From assembly GCF_000732625.1 (NCBI RefSeq), contig NZ_JPJI01000032.1, positions 1,596,218-1,660,217 on the forward strand: DNA of 64,000 nt, written 5' to 3'. The notes under the pieces are model-generated. The model was not told where the DNA came from and made no database searches. It was given only the letters and a program-made list of their open reading frames with translations. The stretch is from Nonlabens ulvanivorans (GTDB lineage Bacteria; Bacteroidota; Bacteroidia; Flavobacteriales; Flavobacteriaceae). Positions 34,124-43,905 of the stretch are shown here, piece by piece. Position 1 is the first letter of the stretch. The number at the start of each line of letters is the position of its first letter. The translations under genes were made by a program, and so were the position numbers.

Positions 34124-35015
34124 TCAATTGTTTGATAATACGTTCTAATTCTTTTTGAGATTTAAAGGAAATAGTTAATTTCCCTTTCCCTTTTGCATCT
34201 ACTGTAGCATTTACCTTAGCACCTATGGCTTCTGATAATTCTTTAGTAGCATCAACTATTTCAGATGGCAGTTTATTTGTTTTAGCTTGCTTTCGCGGAA
34301 GCGTATCACCACCTTTTTCTGCTTTAACAATTGCCTCTGTGTCTCTTACAGAAAGACCGTTTGCTAATATTTGTTGATAGATATCTAGTTGTTTATCTAA
34401 ACTATCAACCGCGATTAAGGCACGTCCATGACCCATGGAAATAAACCCGTCACGCATTCCTGTTTGAATAATAGGGTCCAGTTTTAATAACCTTAAATAG
34501 TTAGTAATAGCACTACGACTTTTACCTACACGATCACTCATTTGCTCTTGTGTAAGATCTATTTCTTCTATTAAACGCTGGTAGGATAGAGCAATTTCTA
34601 TTGGATCTAAATCCTGACGTTGTATATTCTCAACCAGTGCCATTTCTAATGATTCCTGATCATTTGCAATACGAACATATGCGGGAATCGTATCTAGTCC
34701 TAATAGTTTAGAAGCACGACAGCGACGCTCACCACTTACTAATTCATACTTATTAAAGCCCATTTTACGCACAGTGATGGGCTGTATAACACCTAGTTCT
34801 TTTATAGAAGAGGCTAATTCACGCAAGTTTTCTTCATTAAAACTAGTACGTGGTTGAAAAGGGTTCATCTCAATATCTGCTAGATTGAGATCTACTACAT
34901 TACCTACGATTTTGTCTGCGTTCTTATCGTTTGCATTAGTGATATCGTTAGATGGATCTTTCAATAATGCAGAAAGACCACGACCTAATGCTTGTTTTTT
35001 AGTTGCTTTGGCCAT
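34116..35015 (-). CDS. parB: Chromosome partitioning protein ParB
   Basis: ParB is the CTP-dependent clamp that binds parS centromere sites and works with ParA in chromosome segregation. The 299-aa protein has ALGRGLSALLKD at the N-terminus, the NPFQPRTSFNEENLRELASS box, the CTPase motif LVSGERRCRASKLLG, NIQRQDLDPIEIA, and the helix-turn-helix LTQEQMSDRVGKSRSAITNYL. The near-palindrome at 34289-34303 encodes LPRKQ in the linker before the C-terminal dimer domain. No parS-like site was noticed nearby. Confidence 0.96.
   Translation of the reverse strand: MAKATKKQALGRGLSALLKDPSNDITNANDKNADKIVGNVVDLNLADIEMNPFQPRTSFNEENLRELASSIKELGVIQPITVRKMGFNKYELVSGERRCRASKLLGLDTIPAYVRIANDQESLEMALVENIQRQDLDPIEIALSYQRLIEEIDLTQEQMSDRVGKSRSAITNYLRLLKLDPIIQTGMRDGFISMGHGRALIAVDSLDKQLDIYQQILANGLSVRDTEAIVKAEKGGDTLPRKQAKTNKLPSEIVDATKELSEAIGAKVNATVDAKGKGKLTISFKSQKELERIIKQLNA
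34289..34303. repeat. Dispersed palindrome, one-mismatch copy
   Basis: GCTTTCGCGGAAGCG differs from the core by A to G at one position. It lies in the parB linker region, read on the minus strand as LPRKQ, in the same frame as the copy at 7700. Confidence 0.7.
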
Positions 35016-35017
35016 AA

Positions 35018-35788
35018 TTAATTAGAGGCATTTTTTTGAATCAATTCATTAGCTAGACTCAGGTAATTTTCAGAACCTTTACTAGCAGCATCATAATTGA
35101 TAATACTTTCACCATATGATGGTGCTTCACTTAAACGCACATTGCGTTGTATAATTGTCTTAAACGTTAAGGCTTTAAAGTGCTTATTAACTTCTTCTAC
35201 AACTTGATTAGAAAGTCTTAAACGACTATCATACATCGTAAGTAATAAACCTTCAATATCTAATTGATCATTATGAATTTTTTGAATACTCTTTACCGTA
35301 TTCAATAACTTACCTAAACCTTCAAGTGCAAAGTACTCACATTGTATAGGTATTAATACAGAATCACTAGCAGTAAGTGCATTAAGAGTTAAAAGGCCCA
35401 ATGATGGAGCACAGTCGATAATAATATAATCATAAACTTCTTTCAGAGGCACTACAGCCTCGCGCATCATATACTCACGTTGATCCTTATCAACTAGCTC
35501 TATCTCAATGGCTACTAAATCTATATGAGCAGGGATAATATCTAAGTTAGGAGAATCGGTCTTAATAACTAATTCTAGAGCAGGAACAGTATGTTCTAGC
35601 AATTGATAAGTACCATTCTCTACAGTTTCAACATCAATACCTAAACCCGACGTAGCGTTTGCTTGCGGATCTGCATCAATAAGAAGTACTTTTTTCTCTA
35701 GTACACCTAGTGATGCCGCTAGATTTACCGCTGTAGTTGTTTTACCTACACCACCTTTTTGGTTAGCAATTGCTATTATTTTACCCAT
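35018..35788 (-). CDS. parA: Chromosome partitioning ATPase ParA
   Basis: ParA is the Walker-type ATPase that moves ParB-bound origin regions. The 256-aa protein starts with GKIIAIANQKGGVGKTTTAVNLA (deviant Walker A, about residues 9-18 KGGVGKTTTA), then LLIDADPQANATSG (Walker A' and switch), and YIIIDCAPSLGLLTLNAL (Walker B). The length without an N-terminal DNA-binding extension fits the chromosomal Soj type. It is the first gene of the operon parA-parB-DUF5683-dapB-lepB-wbqC-DUF1853. Confidence 0.96.
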   Translation of the reverse strand: MGKIIAIANQKGGVGKTTTAVNLAASLGVLEKKVLLIDADPQANATSGLGIDVETVENGTYQLLEHTVPALELVIKTDSPNLDIIPAHIDLVAIEIELVDKDQREYMMREAVVPLKEVYDYIIIDCAPSLGLLTLNALTASDSVLIPIQCEYFALEGLGKLLNTVKSIQKIHNDQLDIEGLLLTMYDSRLRLSNQVVEEVNKHFKALTFKTIIQRNVRLSEAPSYGESIINYDAASKGSENYLSLANELIQKNASN

Positions 35789-36033
35789 TTAAAACGAATC
35801 AATTTAAGCTGCTAAGGTAAAAATTTACAACTTAAAAAAAGTGCTTTACCATATACTTTATTAACGATATCCATGAGTTGTATTTCATCATATTGAACAT
35901 GAGAATGGTAGTTCTTAAAAAATGACTTATATGAATCTTTATTCTTAGAATTACTCAACTTATTTAAGCTCTTAATTTTAAGCCTTTAAGTAGGTGAAAT
36001 CATTTTGAAAAATAAAAGCCTTCTTCATTTTCT

Positions 36034-36041
36034 TACCTTTG
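36034..36041 (+). promoter_or_regulatory. -7 box abutting a GTG start
   Basis: TACCTTTG ends 4 bases before the GTG at 36046, predicting a leaderless transcript of the glycosyltransferase gene. The nearest upstream TTG is 26 bases away, which is long for a -33 element. Confidence 0.35.
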
Positions 36042-36045
36042 ACTG

Positions 36046-37281
36046 GTGAAAAATAAACTCTTAATCATAGGTCATACTTGGCCAGAACCTCAAAGCACAG
36101 CTGCGGGAACGCGCATGTTGCAATTAATAAAATTGTTTAAAGATGCTGGTTTTGCAATAACCTTTGCCAGTGCAGCATCACGTAGTGATTATAGCTTTCA
36201 ACTTGCCAGTATTGAAGTTGAAGAAAAGGCTATTTTATTGAACAATCATAGCTTTAATGATTGGGTTAAAGAAGAACAATTCAATGCGGTCATGTATGAT
36301 CGTTTTATGATTGAAGAGCAGTTTGGATGGCGCTTCCGCGAAAGCTGCCCTAACAGTATCAATATCCTTGATACAGAAGATTTACATTTTTTAAGAAAGG
36401 CTAGGGAAGTAGCTCTTAAAAATAACGAAGAGGTAAGTTTAAAACACTTGCATAGCGAGCAGGCTATGCGTGAGATAGCTAGTCTGTATCGTTGTGATGT
36501 AAGTTTGATTATTTCTGAATATGAAATGGAATTACTTCAAAATCAATTCCGTATACCTAGAGAATTATTACATTATTTACCATTCTTAGTTGGTTCGGGA
36601 ACACTAAAAAACTTAAAATCAACCAATTTTAAAAGCTTTCAAGAGCGCAGTCATTTTTCTACCATTGGTAATTTTATTCATAAGCCTAATTATGATGCTG
36701 TTCTTTACTTAAAGACCAAAATATGGCCCTTAATTAGAAAGGAACTTCCCAAAGCAGAAATGCATGTTTACGGTGCTTATGAGAGTCCAAAAGTTTCTCA
36801 ACTACATAATGAGAAACAAGGATTTTACATTAAAGGTAGAGCGATAGAAGCAAACGAGGTAATAGAGAACAGTAGAGTAGTACTGGCTCCTATCAGGTTC
36901 GGTGCAGGATTGAAAGGAAAACTGTTTACAGCCATGGAAACCGGAACTCCATTTGTGGGAACACCTATAGCGATGGAAGGTATCTATTCAACAACAACGT
37001 CAAGCTTAAATCAAACTCCAGCAGATTTTGCTCAACAAGCCATAGAGTTATATTCTCACGAAAACTTATGGAAGGAACAACAAGAGCTAGGTTTTCAAAC
37101 ACTTCGCAAAAGGTTTGAAATAAAATTATTTAAAGATAAATTTATCTCTAGAATTAATGATGTGATGATAAATCTAGAACATCATCGTTTGCAAAATTTT
37201 ATGGGACAATTGCTGCAACAACAAGCATTTAATAGCACTAAATATTTCAGTCAGTGGATCGAGGAGAAGAATAAGAGATAA
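36046..37281 (+). CDS. Glycosyltransferase, GT-B fold (GT1/GT4-like)
   Basis: This 411-aa soluble protein starts at a GTG. An N-terminal Rossmann half (KLLIIGHTWPEPQSTAAGTRM) and a C-terminal donor-binding half are visible. The donor half shows FSTIGNFIHKPNYDAVLYL, MHVYGAYESPK, VVLAPIRFGAGLKGKLFTAMETGTPFVGTPIAMEG and a C-terminal helix. The ApiRfGaGlKgK stretch is characteristic of a GT4-like transferase. Donor and acceptor are unknown, and it is not within a glycan gene cluster. The near-palindrome at 36331 encodes RFRES. Confidence 0.85.
   Translation: MKNKLLIIGHTWPEPQSTAAGTRMLQLIKLFKDAGFAITFASAASRSDYSFQLASIEVEEKAILLNNHSFNDWVKEEQFNAVMYDRFMIEEQFGWRFRESCPNSINILDTEDLHFLRKAREVALKNNEEVSLKHLHSEQAMREIASLYRCDVSLIISEYEMELLQNQFRIPRELLHYLPFLVGSGTLKNLKSTNFKSFQERSHFSTIGNFIHKPNYDAVLYLKTKIWPLIRKELPKAEMHVYGAYESPKVSQLHNEKQGFYIKGRAIEANEVIENSRVVLAPIRFGAGLKGKLFTAMETGTPFVGTPIAMEGIYSTTTSSLNQTPADFAQQAIELYSHENLWKEQQELGFQTLRKRFEIKLFKDKFISRINDVMINLEHHRLQNFMGQLLQQQAFNSTKYFSQWIEEKNKR
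36331..36345. repeat. Dispersed palindrome, one-mismatch copy
   Basis: CGCTTCCGCGAAAGC differs from the core by T to C in the left arm. It lies in the glycosyltransferase gene, read as RFRES. The change is synonymous for Phe (TTT to TTC). Confidence 0.7.
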
Positions 37282-37309
37282 GTTAGTATTAATTATTTTG
37301 GTAATCCAT

Positions 37310-37618
37310 CTACATCATCAAACAATCCACATAGTCAGTCAACATGTGGAACAGCAATCCAATACCTAAAATACGAATTGGTTTTTTAAAGAATAGCATT
37401 AATGCATAAACTATCATTGCATAATAGGTATGTAATGGATGAAAATGAATACTACAGCGGTTAGCTTGAAAAATAGGAGAGGCGAGTAGATGATCTAAAT
37501 CTACTAGCATAGTCAACAGAAATAATATATACGCAGTTTTCCAATCTTTATTAAAGAATAATAGGGCTATCCCTAATGGTGCTACAAAATGTAAAAAGTA
37601 ATGTATAAATGTTTGCAT
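37310..37618 (-). CDS. DUF6122-like small membrane protein
   Basis: This 102-aa protein has three or four hydrophobic segments and conserved polar residues inside them: HYFLHFVAP, LVDLDHLLASPIF, IHFHPLHTYYA and FHMLTDYVDC. The His/Asp pattern recalls membrane-bound metal-dependent hydrolase (YdjM-like) families in short form. The match to DUF6122 is from memory of flavobacterial annotations and no activity is known. Its start base is shared with the marC stop. Confidence 0.6.
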   Translation of the reverse strand: MQTFIHYFLHFVAPLGIALLFFNKDWKTAYILFLLTMLVDLDHLLASPIFQANRCSIHFHPLHTYYAMIVYALMLFFKKPIRILGIGLLFHMLTDYVDCLMM

Positions 37619-38223
37619 TACTTAAAATAGTCTGCAATACCAGATAATATACTTTGTACAGCATAAGCAGCTAGAATTAATCCCATAACTTTACTAATTA
37701 CGGTAATACCATAACTACCTATTGCTTTTTGAATATTATTTGCAAGTAATAAAGTGACGCACGTTATACCTATTACTAAAAGTACCAATAGAGTAGTAAA
37801 CGCTTGTTGCTCTATAGAATAGATATGATTATCAGTAAGAAGTACAACTGCTAGAATTGCACCTGGTGAGGCAATGGACGGAATCGCAACCGGAAAAATG
37901 GTAACATGTTTATAGTCAGAGATATGACTTTTTTCATCTTCAGGTTTTCCACCACCAAATATCATCGTAAGAGCAAATAAAAATAAAATAACACCACCAG
38001 ATATTTGAAAAGCATCTAGCGTTATTTCCATTCCTTCTAGAATGATTTGACCTATTACTATAAAAAATAACAATATCAAAAATGCTACAACAGACGCTCT
38101 TATGGCCACTTTGCGCTTATGAAGTTTGTCAAATTCTTTAGTAGCTTCTAGATATACAGGTACAGTACCTATAGGATCTATTACTGCAAATAAGAAAAAT
38201 ATAGCGGTTAAAATTTCGGCCAT
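37618..38223 (-). CDS. MarC family integral membrane protein
   Basis: This 201-aa protein has six predicted membrane spans and the MarC signature: FLFAVIDPIGTVPVYLEATK at residues 12-31, FQISGGVILFLFALTMIFG near 72-90, and PVAIPSIASPGAILAVVLL near 109-127. MarC-type proteins were wrongly linked to multiple antibiotic resistance, and their true role is unknown. It is 1 base after the DUF3124 lipoprotein gene and probably co-transcribed. Confidence 0.9.
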   Translation of the reverse strand: MAEILTAIFFLFAVIDPIGTVPVYLEATKEFDKLHKRKVAIRASVVAFLILLFFIVIGQIILEGMEITLDAFQISGGVILFLFALTMIFGGGKPEDEKSHISDYKHVTIFPVAIPSIASPGAILAVVLLTDNHIYSIEQQAFTTLLVLLVIGITCVTLLLANNIQKAIGSYGITVISKVMGLILAAYAVQSILSGIADYFK

Positions 38224-38224
38224 G

Positions 38225-38734
38225 TTATTTAATTCTTTTGGATTGAGTTGTAAAGGATAAACCTTGTTGACCTAGAATAGAAGTCATTACTGCTTCAAAT
38301 ATAGGTTCAGGAGAGTCGTGAGGCTTTTGCCATTCAAATATGAAATTAGAACCAGTACCACCAGATATGTCTTTTTCATCAATAATAATCTCAGTAGTTT
38401 CTAGTGGAGCTAAATAAATAGGGTAGTCAAAGTATGTTCTAACAGACTTACCGTGTGTATCATAATACTCTGCTTTTAATAAATAAATGGTATCTAAATC
38501 ACTTGTATTTCTCAAGCTTACCATTCCGGTTAGATTTTGTGTACGGCTTTCTGATATACTATAAATCTGAGAGTAAATAGAAAGATATGATTTCCCATAC
38601 TCTAAAGAATCTTTTTGTTCTATGGATACACTTCTTTTCTTCCAGTTTTCTGGATTAATAGAACTCATTTCCACTTTCTCTTCACAGCTAAAAAGTAGAA
38701 TCACTAATACAATGGAAAAATATCTCTTCATCAT
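38225..38734 (-). CDS. DUF3124 family lipoprotein
   Basis: This 169-aa protein has a lipoprotein signal (VILLFSC, Cys17). The mature domain matches DUF3124: SYLSIYSQIYSISESRTQNL, VSLRNTSDLDTIYLLKAEYYDTHGK, LAPLETTEIIIDEKDISGG and GSNFIFEW. The function of the family is unknown. It is the first gene of the minus-strand set DUF3124-marC-DUF6122. Confidence 0.8.
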   Translation of the reverse strand: MMKRYFSIVLVILLFSCEEKVEMSSINPENWKKRSVSIEQKDSLEYGKSYLSIYSQIYSISESRTQNLTGMVSLRNTSDLDTIYLLKAEYYDTHGKSVRTYFDYPIYLAPLETTEIIIDEKDISGGTGSNFIFEWQKPHDSPEPIFEAVMTSILGQQGLSFTTQSKRIK

Positions 38735-38867
38735 TTCATTTACTGATTGATACTAATATAACAATTTGTTTATCAGTGTTTTTTATAATCACGTTATGGT
38801 TAAACAAAGAACCCATTTTTTATTGAGAATTCTTTTAAATAAAAGCTAAGAAAATATGTTTTATAAA

Positions 38868-38896
38868 AAAAAGCCACTGTTGAAAAGTGGCTTTTT
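38868..38896 (-). terminator. Intrinsic terminator after fumC
   Basis: AAAAAGCCACT (38868-38878) pairs with AGTGGCTTTTT (38886-38896), with A and T runs on both flanks. It ends the fumC transcript. Confidence 0.8.
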
Positions 38897-38917
38897 AATG
38901 TTATGATTATGAGAACT

Positions 38918-40312
38918 TTATTTATGTCCTACCATATCTTCTGGTTTAACCCAAGCATCAAATTCTTCAGAAGTTACATAGCCTAATGCAAGCGCAGCTT
39001 CTTTTAATGTAGAACCTTCTTCATGTGCTTTGTTGGCAATTTCCGCAGCTTTATAATATCCTATTTTCGTATTTAAAGCCGTTACAAGCATTAATGAATT
39101 GTCCAATAATGATTTAATCTTATCATGATTAGGTTCTATTCCTGCGGCACAATTCTCTTCAAAACTTCTACAAGAATCTCCTATTAACTGTGCGCTTTCT
39201 AGAACTGCTGCCGCCATTACTGGTTTAAAAACATTAAGTTCAAAATGACCTTGCATACCACCTACAGTTACAGTAGTATCGTTACCCATAACACGTGCAC
39301 AAACCATTGTAATAGCTTCGGCTTGTGTAGGGTTTACTTTTCCTGGCATGATAGAACTACCAGGCTCATTTGCTGGAATAATTAATTCTCCTATTCCAGA
39401 ACGTGGACCACTAGCCAGCATTCTTATGTCGTGTGCAATTTTATTAAGAGATACTGCTATTTGCTTTAATGCACCGTGTGTTTCTACTAGGGCATCATGT
39501 GCAGCAAGAGCTTCAAATTTATTACCAGCAGTGATAAAAGGTAAACCGGTAAACTGTGCGATGTACTCAGCAACCTTTACATCATATCCTGCAGGAGTAT
39601 TTAAACCGGTACCTACAGCTGTTCCACCTAACGCAAGTTCACTTAAATGAGCTAGTGTGTTTTTAAGAGCAATCATTCCATGATCTAGTTGCGATACATA
39701 ACCAGAAAACTCTTGTCCTATAGTTAAAGGTGTAGCATCCATTAAATGAGTACGACCTATTTTAACGATGTCTTTAAAAGCAACCGCTTTAGCATGCAGC
39801 GTATTGCGCAATTGTTCTACTCCAGGAATGGTGTTTTCTACAATCTTTTTATAACATGCAATGTGCATTCCAGTAGGGAAGGTGTCATTTGAGGACTGAG
39901 ACTTGTTTACATCATCATTAGGTTGTATGGTTTTCTCGCCTTCACCTATTGTTTTGCCAGCGATTTGGTGCGCACGGTTTGCAATGACCTCATTCACATT
40001 CATATTAGATTGTGTACCAGATCCCGTTTGCCATATTACAAGAGGAAATTGGTCATCATGCTTTCCAGCAAGAATTTCATCACAAACCTGTGCGATAAGA
40101 TCCCTTTTTTCTTCCGCAAGAACACCTAGTTCGCTGTTGGTGTAGGCTGCTGCTTTTTTAAGATAAGCAAATCCATAAACGATTTCTAGCGGCATGCTAC
40201 CAGCGGCACCTATTTTAAAGTTGTCTCTAGAACGCTGTGTTTGCGCGCCCCATAATTTATCTGCAGGAACCTCAACAGGTCCCATTGTATCTTTTTCTAT
40301 ACGATATACCAT
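38918..40312 (-). CDS. fumC: Class II fumarate hydratase
   Basis: FumC interconverts fumarate and malate in the TCA cycle as an iron-free tetramer. I chose the ATG at 40312 (464 aa), which gives the family N-terminus [27 protein letters not shown] split as usual; upstream in-frame codons look like non-coding AT-rich sequence. Motifs seen are [14 protein letters not shown], the B-site [12 protein letters not shown], and the signature [14 protein letters not shown] terminator follows, and a palindrome lies upstream at 40395. Confidence 0.96.
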   Translation of the reverse strand: MVYRIEKDTMGPVEVPADKLWGAQTQRSRDNFKIGAAGSMPLEIVYGFAYLKKAAAYTNSELGVLAEEKRDLIAQVCDEILAGKHDDQFPLVIWQTGSGTQSNMNVNEVIANRAHQIAGKTIGEGEKTIQPNDDVNKSQSSNDTFPTGMHIACYKKIVENTIPGVEQLRNTLHAKAVAFKDIVKIGRTHLMDATPLTIGQEFSGYVSQLDHGMIALKNTLAHLSELALGGTAVGTGLNTPAGYDVKVAEYIAQFTGLPFITAGNKFEALAAHDALVETHGALKQIAVSLNKIAHDIRMLASGPRSGIGELIIPANEPGSSIMPGKVNPTQAEAITMVCARVMGNDTTVTVGGMQGHFELNVFKPVMAAAVLESAQLIGDSCRSFEENCAAGIEPNHDKIKSLLDNSLMLVTALNTKIGYYKAAEIANKAHEEGSTLKEAALALGYVTSEEFDAWVKPEDMVGHK

Positions 40313-40394
40313 GATTTCATATTTTTCACAAATATAATAGGTGTAATTCTTATAATGAATCAATTTTAGAAGGCTTTAGGCTTGTTTTTTTTAA

Positions 40395-40410
40395 CGCTTT
40401 CGCGAAAGCG
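40395..40410. repeat. Dispersed palindrome, perfect copy 8 (intergenic)
   Basis: CGCTTTCGCGAAAGCG lies in the divergent intergenic region between fumC and the 60-aa gene, upstream of both starts. Confidence 0.9.
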
Positions 40411-40487
40411 TAATGCCATCAACACCTTACTAACAATAACCTGTTAATAAATCATAGAAATCGTTTCATTTTTTTACGGAAAGCTTT

Positions 40488-40495
40488 TATCTTTG
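40488..40495 (+). promoter_or_regulatory. -7 box of the 60-aa gene
   Basis: TATCTTTG is a full TAnnTTTG match, with a weak TTTC at 40464-40467 at 20-base spacing. It lies 17 bases before the ATG at 40513. Confidence 0.4.
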
Positions 40496-40512
40496 CAGCA
40501 AATACAATTACG

Positions 40513-40695
40513 ATGTTTGAATTTGATCAATACTTAGGATTTTTAGCATTTTTAGGAATATTAACCATTGGATTCTGGTTAATGATTTTCTTAACAGCAT
40601 TTGTAATTCCATATTGGATTACAGGTTCGTTAATGGAGAAAATGAAAATGAAAAGAGAAGCTAAGAAAAACGCGCAGGAAACAGGTAACGCTTAA
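40513..40695 (+). CDS. Small single-span membrane protein, 60 aa
   Basis: The 60-aa protein has one long hydrophobic segment (about residues 9-40) and a strongly basic tail (KMKMKREAKKNAQ). It has a plausible promoter upstream and a terminator just downstream at 40716, so it looks like a real monocistronic gene. No family recognised. Confidence 0.6.
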   Translation: MFEFDQYLGFLAFLGILTIGFWLMIFLTAFVIPYWITGSLMEKMKMKREAKKNAQETGNA

Positions 40696-40715
40696 TTACC
40701 TGATTATCATATAGT

Positions 40716-40749
40716 AAAAACCGTCTAGAGTATATCTGGACGGTTTTTT
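40716..40749 (+). terminator. Intrinsic terminator
   Basis: AAAACCGTCTAGA pairs with TCTGGACGGTTTT (one G-T pair), followed by a T run. It ends the 60-aa membrane protein gene. Confidence 0.8.
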
Positions 40750-40768
40750 TGTGGATTAAATAGAATAA

Positions 40769-40798
40769 AAAAAGGTGCTATTGTTATAGCACCTTTTT
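40769..40798. terminator. Bidirectional intrinsic terminator
   Basis: AAAAAGGTGCTAT (40769-40781) pairs perfectly with ATAGCACCTTTTT (40786-40798) around TGTT. It ends the minus-strand M16 protease transcript and backs up the previous terminator. Confidence 0.8.
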
Positions 40799-40820
40799 AA
40801 TTTAGTTGTAATACTATTTA

Positions 40821-43730
40821 TTATTTGTCTTCAGGTAAAAGTACCGCTAGTAGGTAATTTTCATCTATATACTTTTTAGCAGCGGCTTGAACATCTGCCT
40901 TTGTTAAATTAGCAACTGATGCTTCAAAGTCAAGTATTTTATTTGGATCTTTTTGCTCATAGTCAGCGCTGTATAAAGAGTTTAACCAGAATCTATTACT
41001 TTCAAGATTCTCTTTATACTCTAATAAATAGGCTTCTTTCACTTTATTCATATCCTTATCTGTAGGGCCATCATTCTTAATCATCTCTAGTTCATTAAGA
41101 GCCGCAGCAACTAGTTTATCTACGTTATCTGGTCCACAAGGAAAAGAAATGCTGAAGTTATAACGTGGATATGTAATCTTACTTAAAGAACCTCTAGCGC
41201 CACCACCGTAGATACCACCTTCTTGCTCACGTAGCGTCTCGATGATTTTAATTGTAGCAATTTCTCCTAGAGCATCTAGAGCCATGTTTTCTTTAGCGCT
41301 ATAAGAATTTGCTTCACCAGTCCACACAATTTGCACAGTACTTTTTTCTTCAAGTCCTTTCTTTACAATCTTCTTACGTGGTTTAGAAGTATCTTCTCTC
41401 CATTCGTTCATCTTATACATTTCTTTTTTACCAGAACTTGGAAGACTAGCAATATAGGTTTTTGCAAATTCTTGAATTTGTGCATCATCTATATTACCAA
41501 CTAGGTAGAAATTAAAATCTCCAGCATCTGAAAAACGTTCTTTAAAAAGTTCATATGCCTTATCATAATCTGCAGCATCCATCATCTCTGGAGTAGGGAA
41601 GCCTGTATATCTAGGACTAGACTCGAATCTATATTTATTTACCTCATTACTGAAGTAGCTTTCTGGTCTTGATAAATAACTACCCAAAAAGGATTTTTGT
41701 TTATCAATGTATGATTGATAAGCTTCATCATCTTTATTAATATCTGTAAAATAAAGGTGAATCAACTGAAACATTGTTTCAAGATCGTCTGGTGTTGAGC
41801 TACCATTAAAATTCTCGCTTATCGATCCTACTCGTGGGCTTACTCTGACTAATTTCCCAGACATATATTTACCCATATCTGTTTGATTCATTCCAGCAAC
41901 TCCACCTTGAGTAACGCCGCCCATTGCTTGACTCACCGCTTTATATTCTGCATCAGAGAACAAACTAGTCCCGCCATAAGAATAAGCAGTCATTAGAATC
42001 TCGTCGTTCTTAAAGTCTGTTTTTTTAGTTGTTATAGTTGCTCCATTACTTAATGTATAAGTTGTTGTACCTAGCTTATCATTTTTTGTGGTTTTGGCAA
42101 TAGCACCTGCAGTAGGTAATTTTTCAATTAAATTTTCACGTACCTCAGTATCTTGATAATTATCGATCTTACTATTTGCTACATCATTCAGGATTTTTAA
42201 GATATCAGCTTCTGTAGGCTTGTTTTCTGTTTCTGGTCCCGTAAAAACAATACTACGATTGTCATCATGTATATAGTCTGCCATTTTTGCATTAATCTCT
42301 TCTATAGTAATAGTAGGCATTAATTTCATAGCCATTTCATAACTATACTCAACGCTTGGTACCATATCACCGACTAAGAAATGATTTACATAAGCTCCTA
42401 CAATACGACCACTTTCTCTTTTGTCTCTATCCTTATAGAATGTTTTATAAAATGACTTATAACTAGTTTTAGCTCTCTCAAATTCACTAGCCTGAAAACC
42501 ATATAACTTTACTCTTTGATTTTCTTCTAATAAAGTCTTCAAAGCGGTTAATTGACCATCTGGTGATGTTCCTGCAAAAGAAGAATAGGAATTCTTACCT
42601 CGTATACCAGTGCCACCATAACTAGAAGATCCAAATATAAATGGCGGATTAGGCTTTGTGGTCAGTTCTTGTAAACGATTATTCATCATTTGAGAGAATA
42701 ATCCATTTACTAAATCATCTCTTAAATCTGAAACCGTTGTGGTAGGTTCAGCCTTCTTTGAATCCTTATATTGAATTCTTACCTGAGCAAAACTTGCCTC
42801 AGGATCTTGTGCTATTGCGATAAGAGTTTCTTCATGATTAGGTAAACCAAATTCTTCTCGTTTTCTTGGGTTTTCAGCTGCTGGAATATCCCCAAAATGT
42901 TCTTTAATTTTAGCTTCAAGTGTTGCAACGTCTAAATCACCAACAGCAATAACAGCCATTAAGTCTGGTCTGTACCAGTCTTTTTGGAACCGTCTGATTG
43001 CGTCAGGATCAAAATTTGCTATGATTTCATCTTTTCCTATAGGAAGACGCTCTGCATATTTAGAATTCGCAAAGATGACCGGAAAAGTAACTTTATTCAT
43101 TCTATCATTGGCACCTTTACCAGTTCTAGATTCTTCTAAAATTACTCCACGTTCGTCATTAATAGCCTCAGTTTCTAACAACGCTCCACCTGCCCAATCA
43201 GAAAGAATTGTAAAGCCATTGTCTAATTTTTCTGGATCATCACTAGGTATAGGAAGAATGTATACAGTCTCATCAAAACTGGTGTATGCATTTAAATCTG
43301 CACCAAATTTGACACCTATTCCTTGAAGGTAATCTACTAGCTCATTTTTCTGGAAGTTAGTCGTTCCATTAAAATTCATATGCTCCATCATGTGAGCTAG
43401 TCCTTGCTGGTCATCATCTTCAAGAATAGAACCTGCGTTTATCGCAAGTCGTAGTTCTACTTTATCTTCTGGTTTACCATTATTTTGGATATAGTATGTA
43501 AGACCATTTGAAAGTACTCCTGTTTTTACGGTAGGGTCTAACGGAATTTTTGCATTTAAGTCAATACCAACTGCAGTCAATGCAGCTTGAGCTGCACTAG
43601 TCGTGGTACTGGTAGCAGTAATTGTTGTGGTTGTAGTAGTGGTTTTATTTGCTGTAGTTGATTTAGGACTACCGCATGCCACAACTAATAAAGCTGCTAT
43701 TCCTAACAGACTTAGATAGTGTTTTTTCAT
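40821..43730 (-). CDS. M16 family zinc metalloprotease lipoprotein, twin-domain
   Basis: This 969-aa protein has a lipoprotein signal (LLVVAC, Cys19) and a threonine-rich linker (about 24-44). The first M16 half contains the inverted zinc motif HMMEH (residues 113-117) and a downstream glutamate helix in NDERGVILEE. The second half lacks the zinc motif, as usual for the partner half, but keeps the fold (LVRVSPRVGSISENF, FNFYLVGNIDD). The insulinase/pitrilysin class degrades peptides; this one should face the periplasm or lie under the outer membrane. It is monocistronic, with terminators on both sides. Confidence 0.93.
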   Translation of the reverse strand: MKKHYLSLLGIAALLVVACGSPKSTTANKTTTTTTTITATSTTTSAAQAALTAVGIDLNAKIPLDPTVKTGVLSNGLTYYIQNNGKPEDKVELRLAINAGSILEDDDQQGLAHMMEHMNFNGTTNFQKNELVDYLQGIGVKFGADLNAYTSFDETVYILPIPSDDPEKLDNGFTILSDWAGGALLETEAINDERGVILEESRTGKGANDRMNKVTFPVIFANSKYAERLPIGKDEIIANFDPDAIRRFQKDWYRPDLMAVIAVGDLDVATLEAKIKEHFGDIPAAENPRKREEFGLPNHEETLIAIAQDPEASFAQVRIQYKDSKKAEPTTTVSDLRDDLVNGLFSQMMNNRLQELTTKPNPPFIFGSSSYGGTGIRGKNSYSSFAGTSPDGQLTALKTLLEENQRVKLYGFQASEFERAKTSYKSFYKTFYKDRDKRESGRIVGAYVNHFLVGDMVPSVEYSYEMAMKLMPTITIEEINAKMADYIHDDNRSIVFTGPETENKPTEADILKILNDVANSKIDNYQDTEVRENLIEKLPTAGAIAKTTKNDKLGTTTYTLSNGATITTKKTDFKNDEILMTAYSYGGTSLFSDAEYKAVSQAMGGVTQGGVAGMNQTDMGKYMSGKLVRVSPRVGSISENFNGSSTPDDLETMFQLIHLYFTDINKDDEAYQSYIDKQKSFLGSYLSRPESYFSNEVNKYRFESSPRYTGFPTPEMMDAADYDKAYELFKERFSDAGDFNFYLVGNIDDAQIQEFAKTYIASLPSSGKKEMYKMNEWREDTSKPRKKIVKKGLEEKSTVQIVWTGEANSYSAKENMALDALGEIATIKIIETLREQEGGIYGGGARGSLSKITYPRYNFSISFPCGPDNVDKLVAAALNELEMIKNDGPTDKDMNKVKEAYLLEYKENLESNRFWLNSLYSADYEQKDPNKILDFEASVANLTKADVQAAAKKYIDENYLLAVLLPEDK

Positions 43731-43845
43731 AATGATTGATTTAGTTACTCAATAGTTTGGTTAATAATCTGAATAGTTAAGTTTCAGGTCATGAATTTAA
43801 ACAACGAATATTTTGTAGGAATAGTATTTAATGAATAATTCACAT

Positions 43846-43883
43846 AAAAAAGCGCTCTTATGTTAAAATAAGAGCGCTTTTTT
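43846..43883. terminator. Bidirectional intrinsic terminator
   Basis: A perfect 16-bp stem, with left arm 43846-43861 and right arm 43868-43883 around TAAAATA-type loop sequence, has a GCGCTC core flanked by A and T runs. It ends the SUI1 gene on the minus strand. Confidence 0.8.
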
Positions 43884-43905
43884 ATTATTAGTAAGGTTTA
43901 ATGGT

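Noticed and set aside
34116..36045. parS or replication origin next to parAB
   Set aside because: I saw no GTTTCACGTGAAAC-like site, no dnaA gene and no DnaA-box cluster in the 257-base region upstream of parA.
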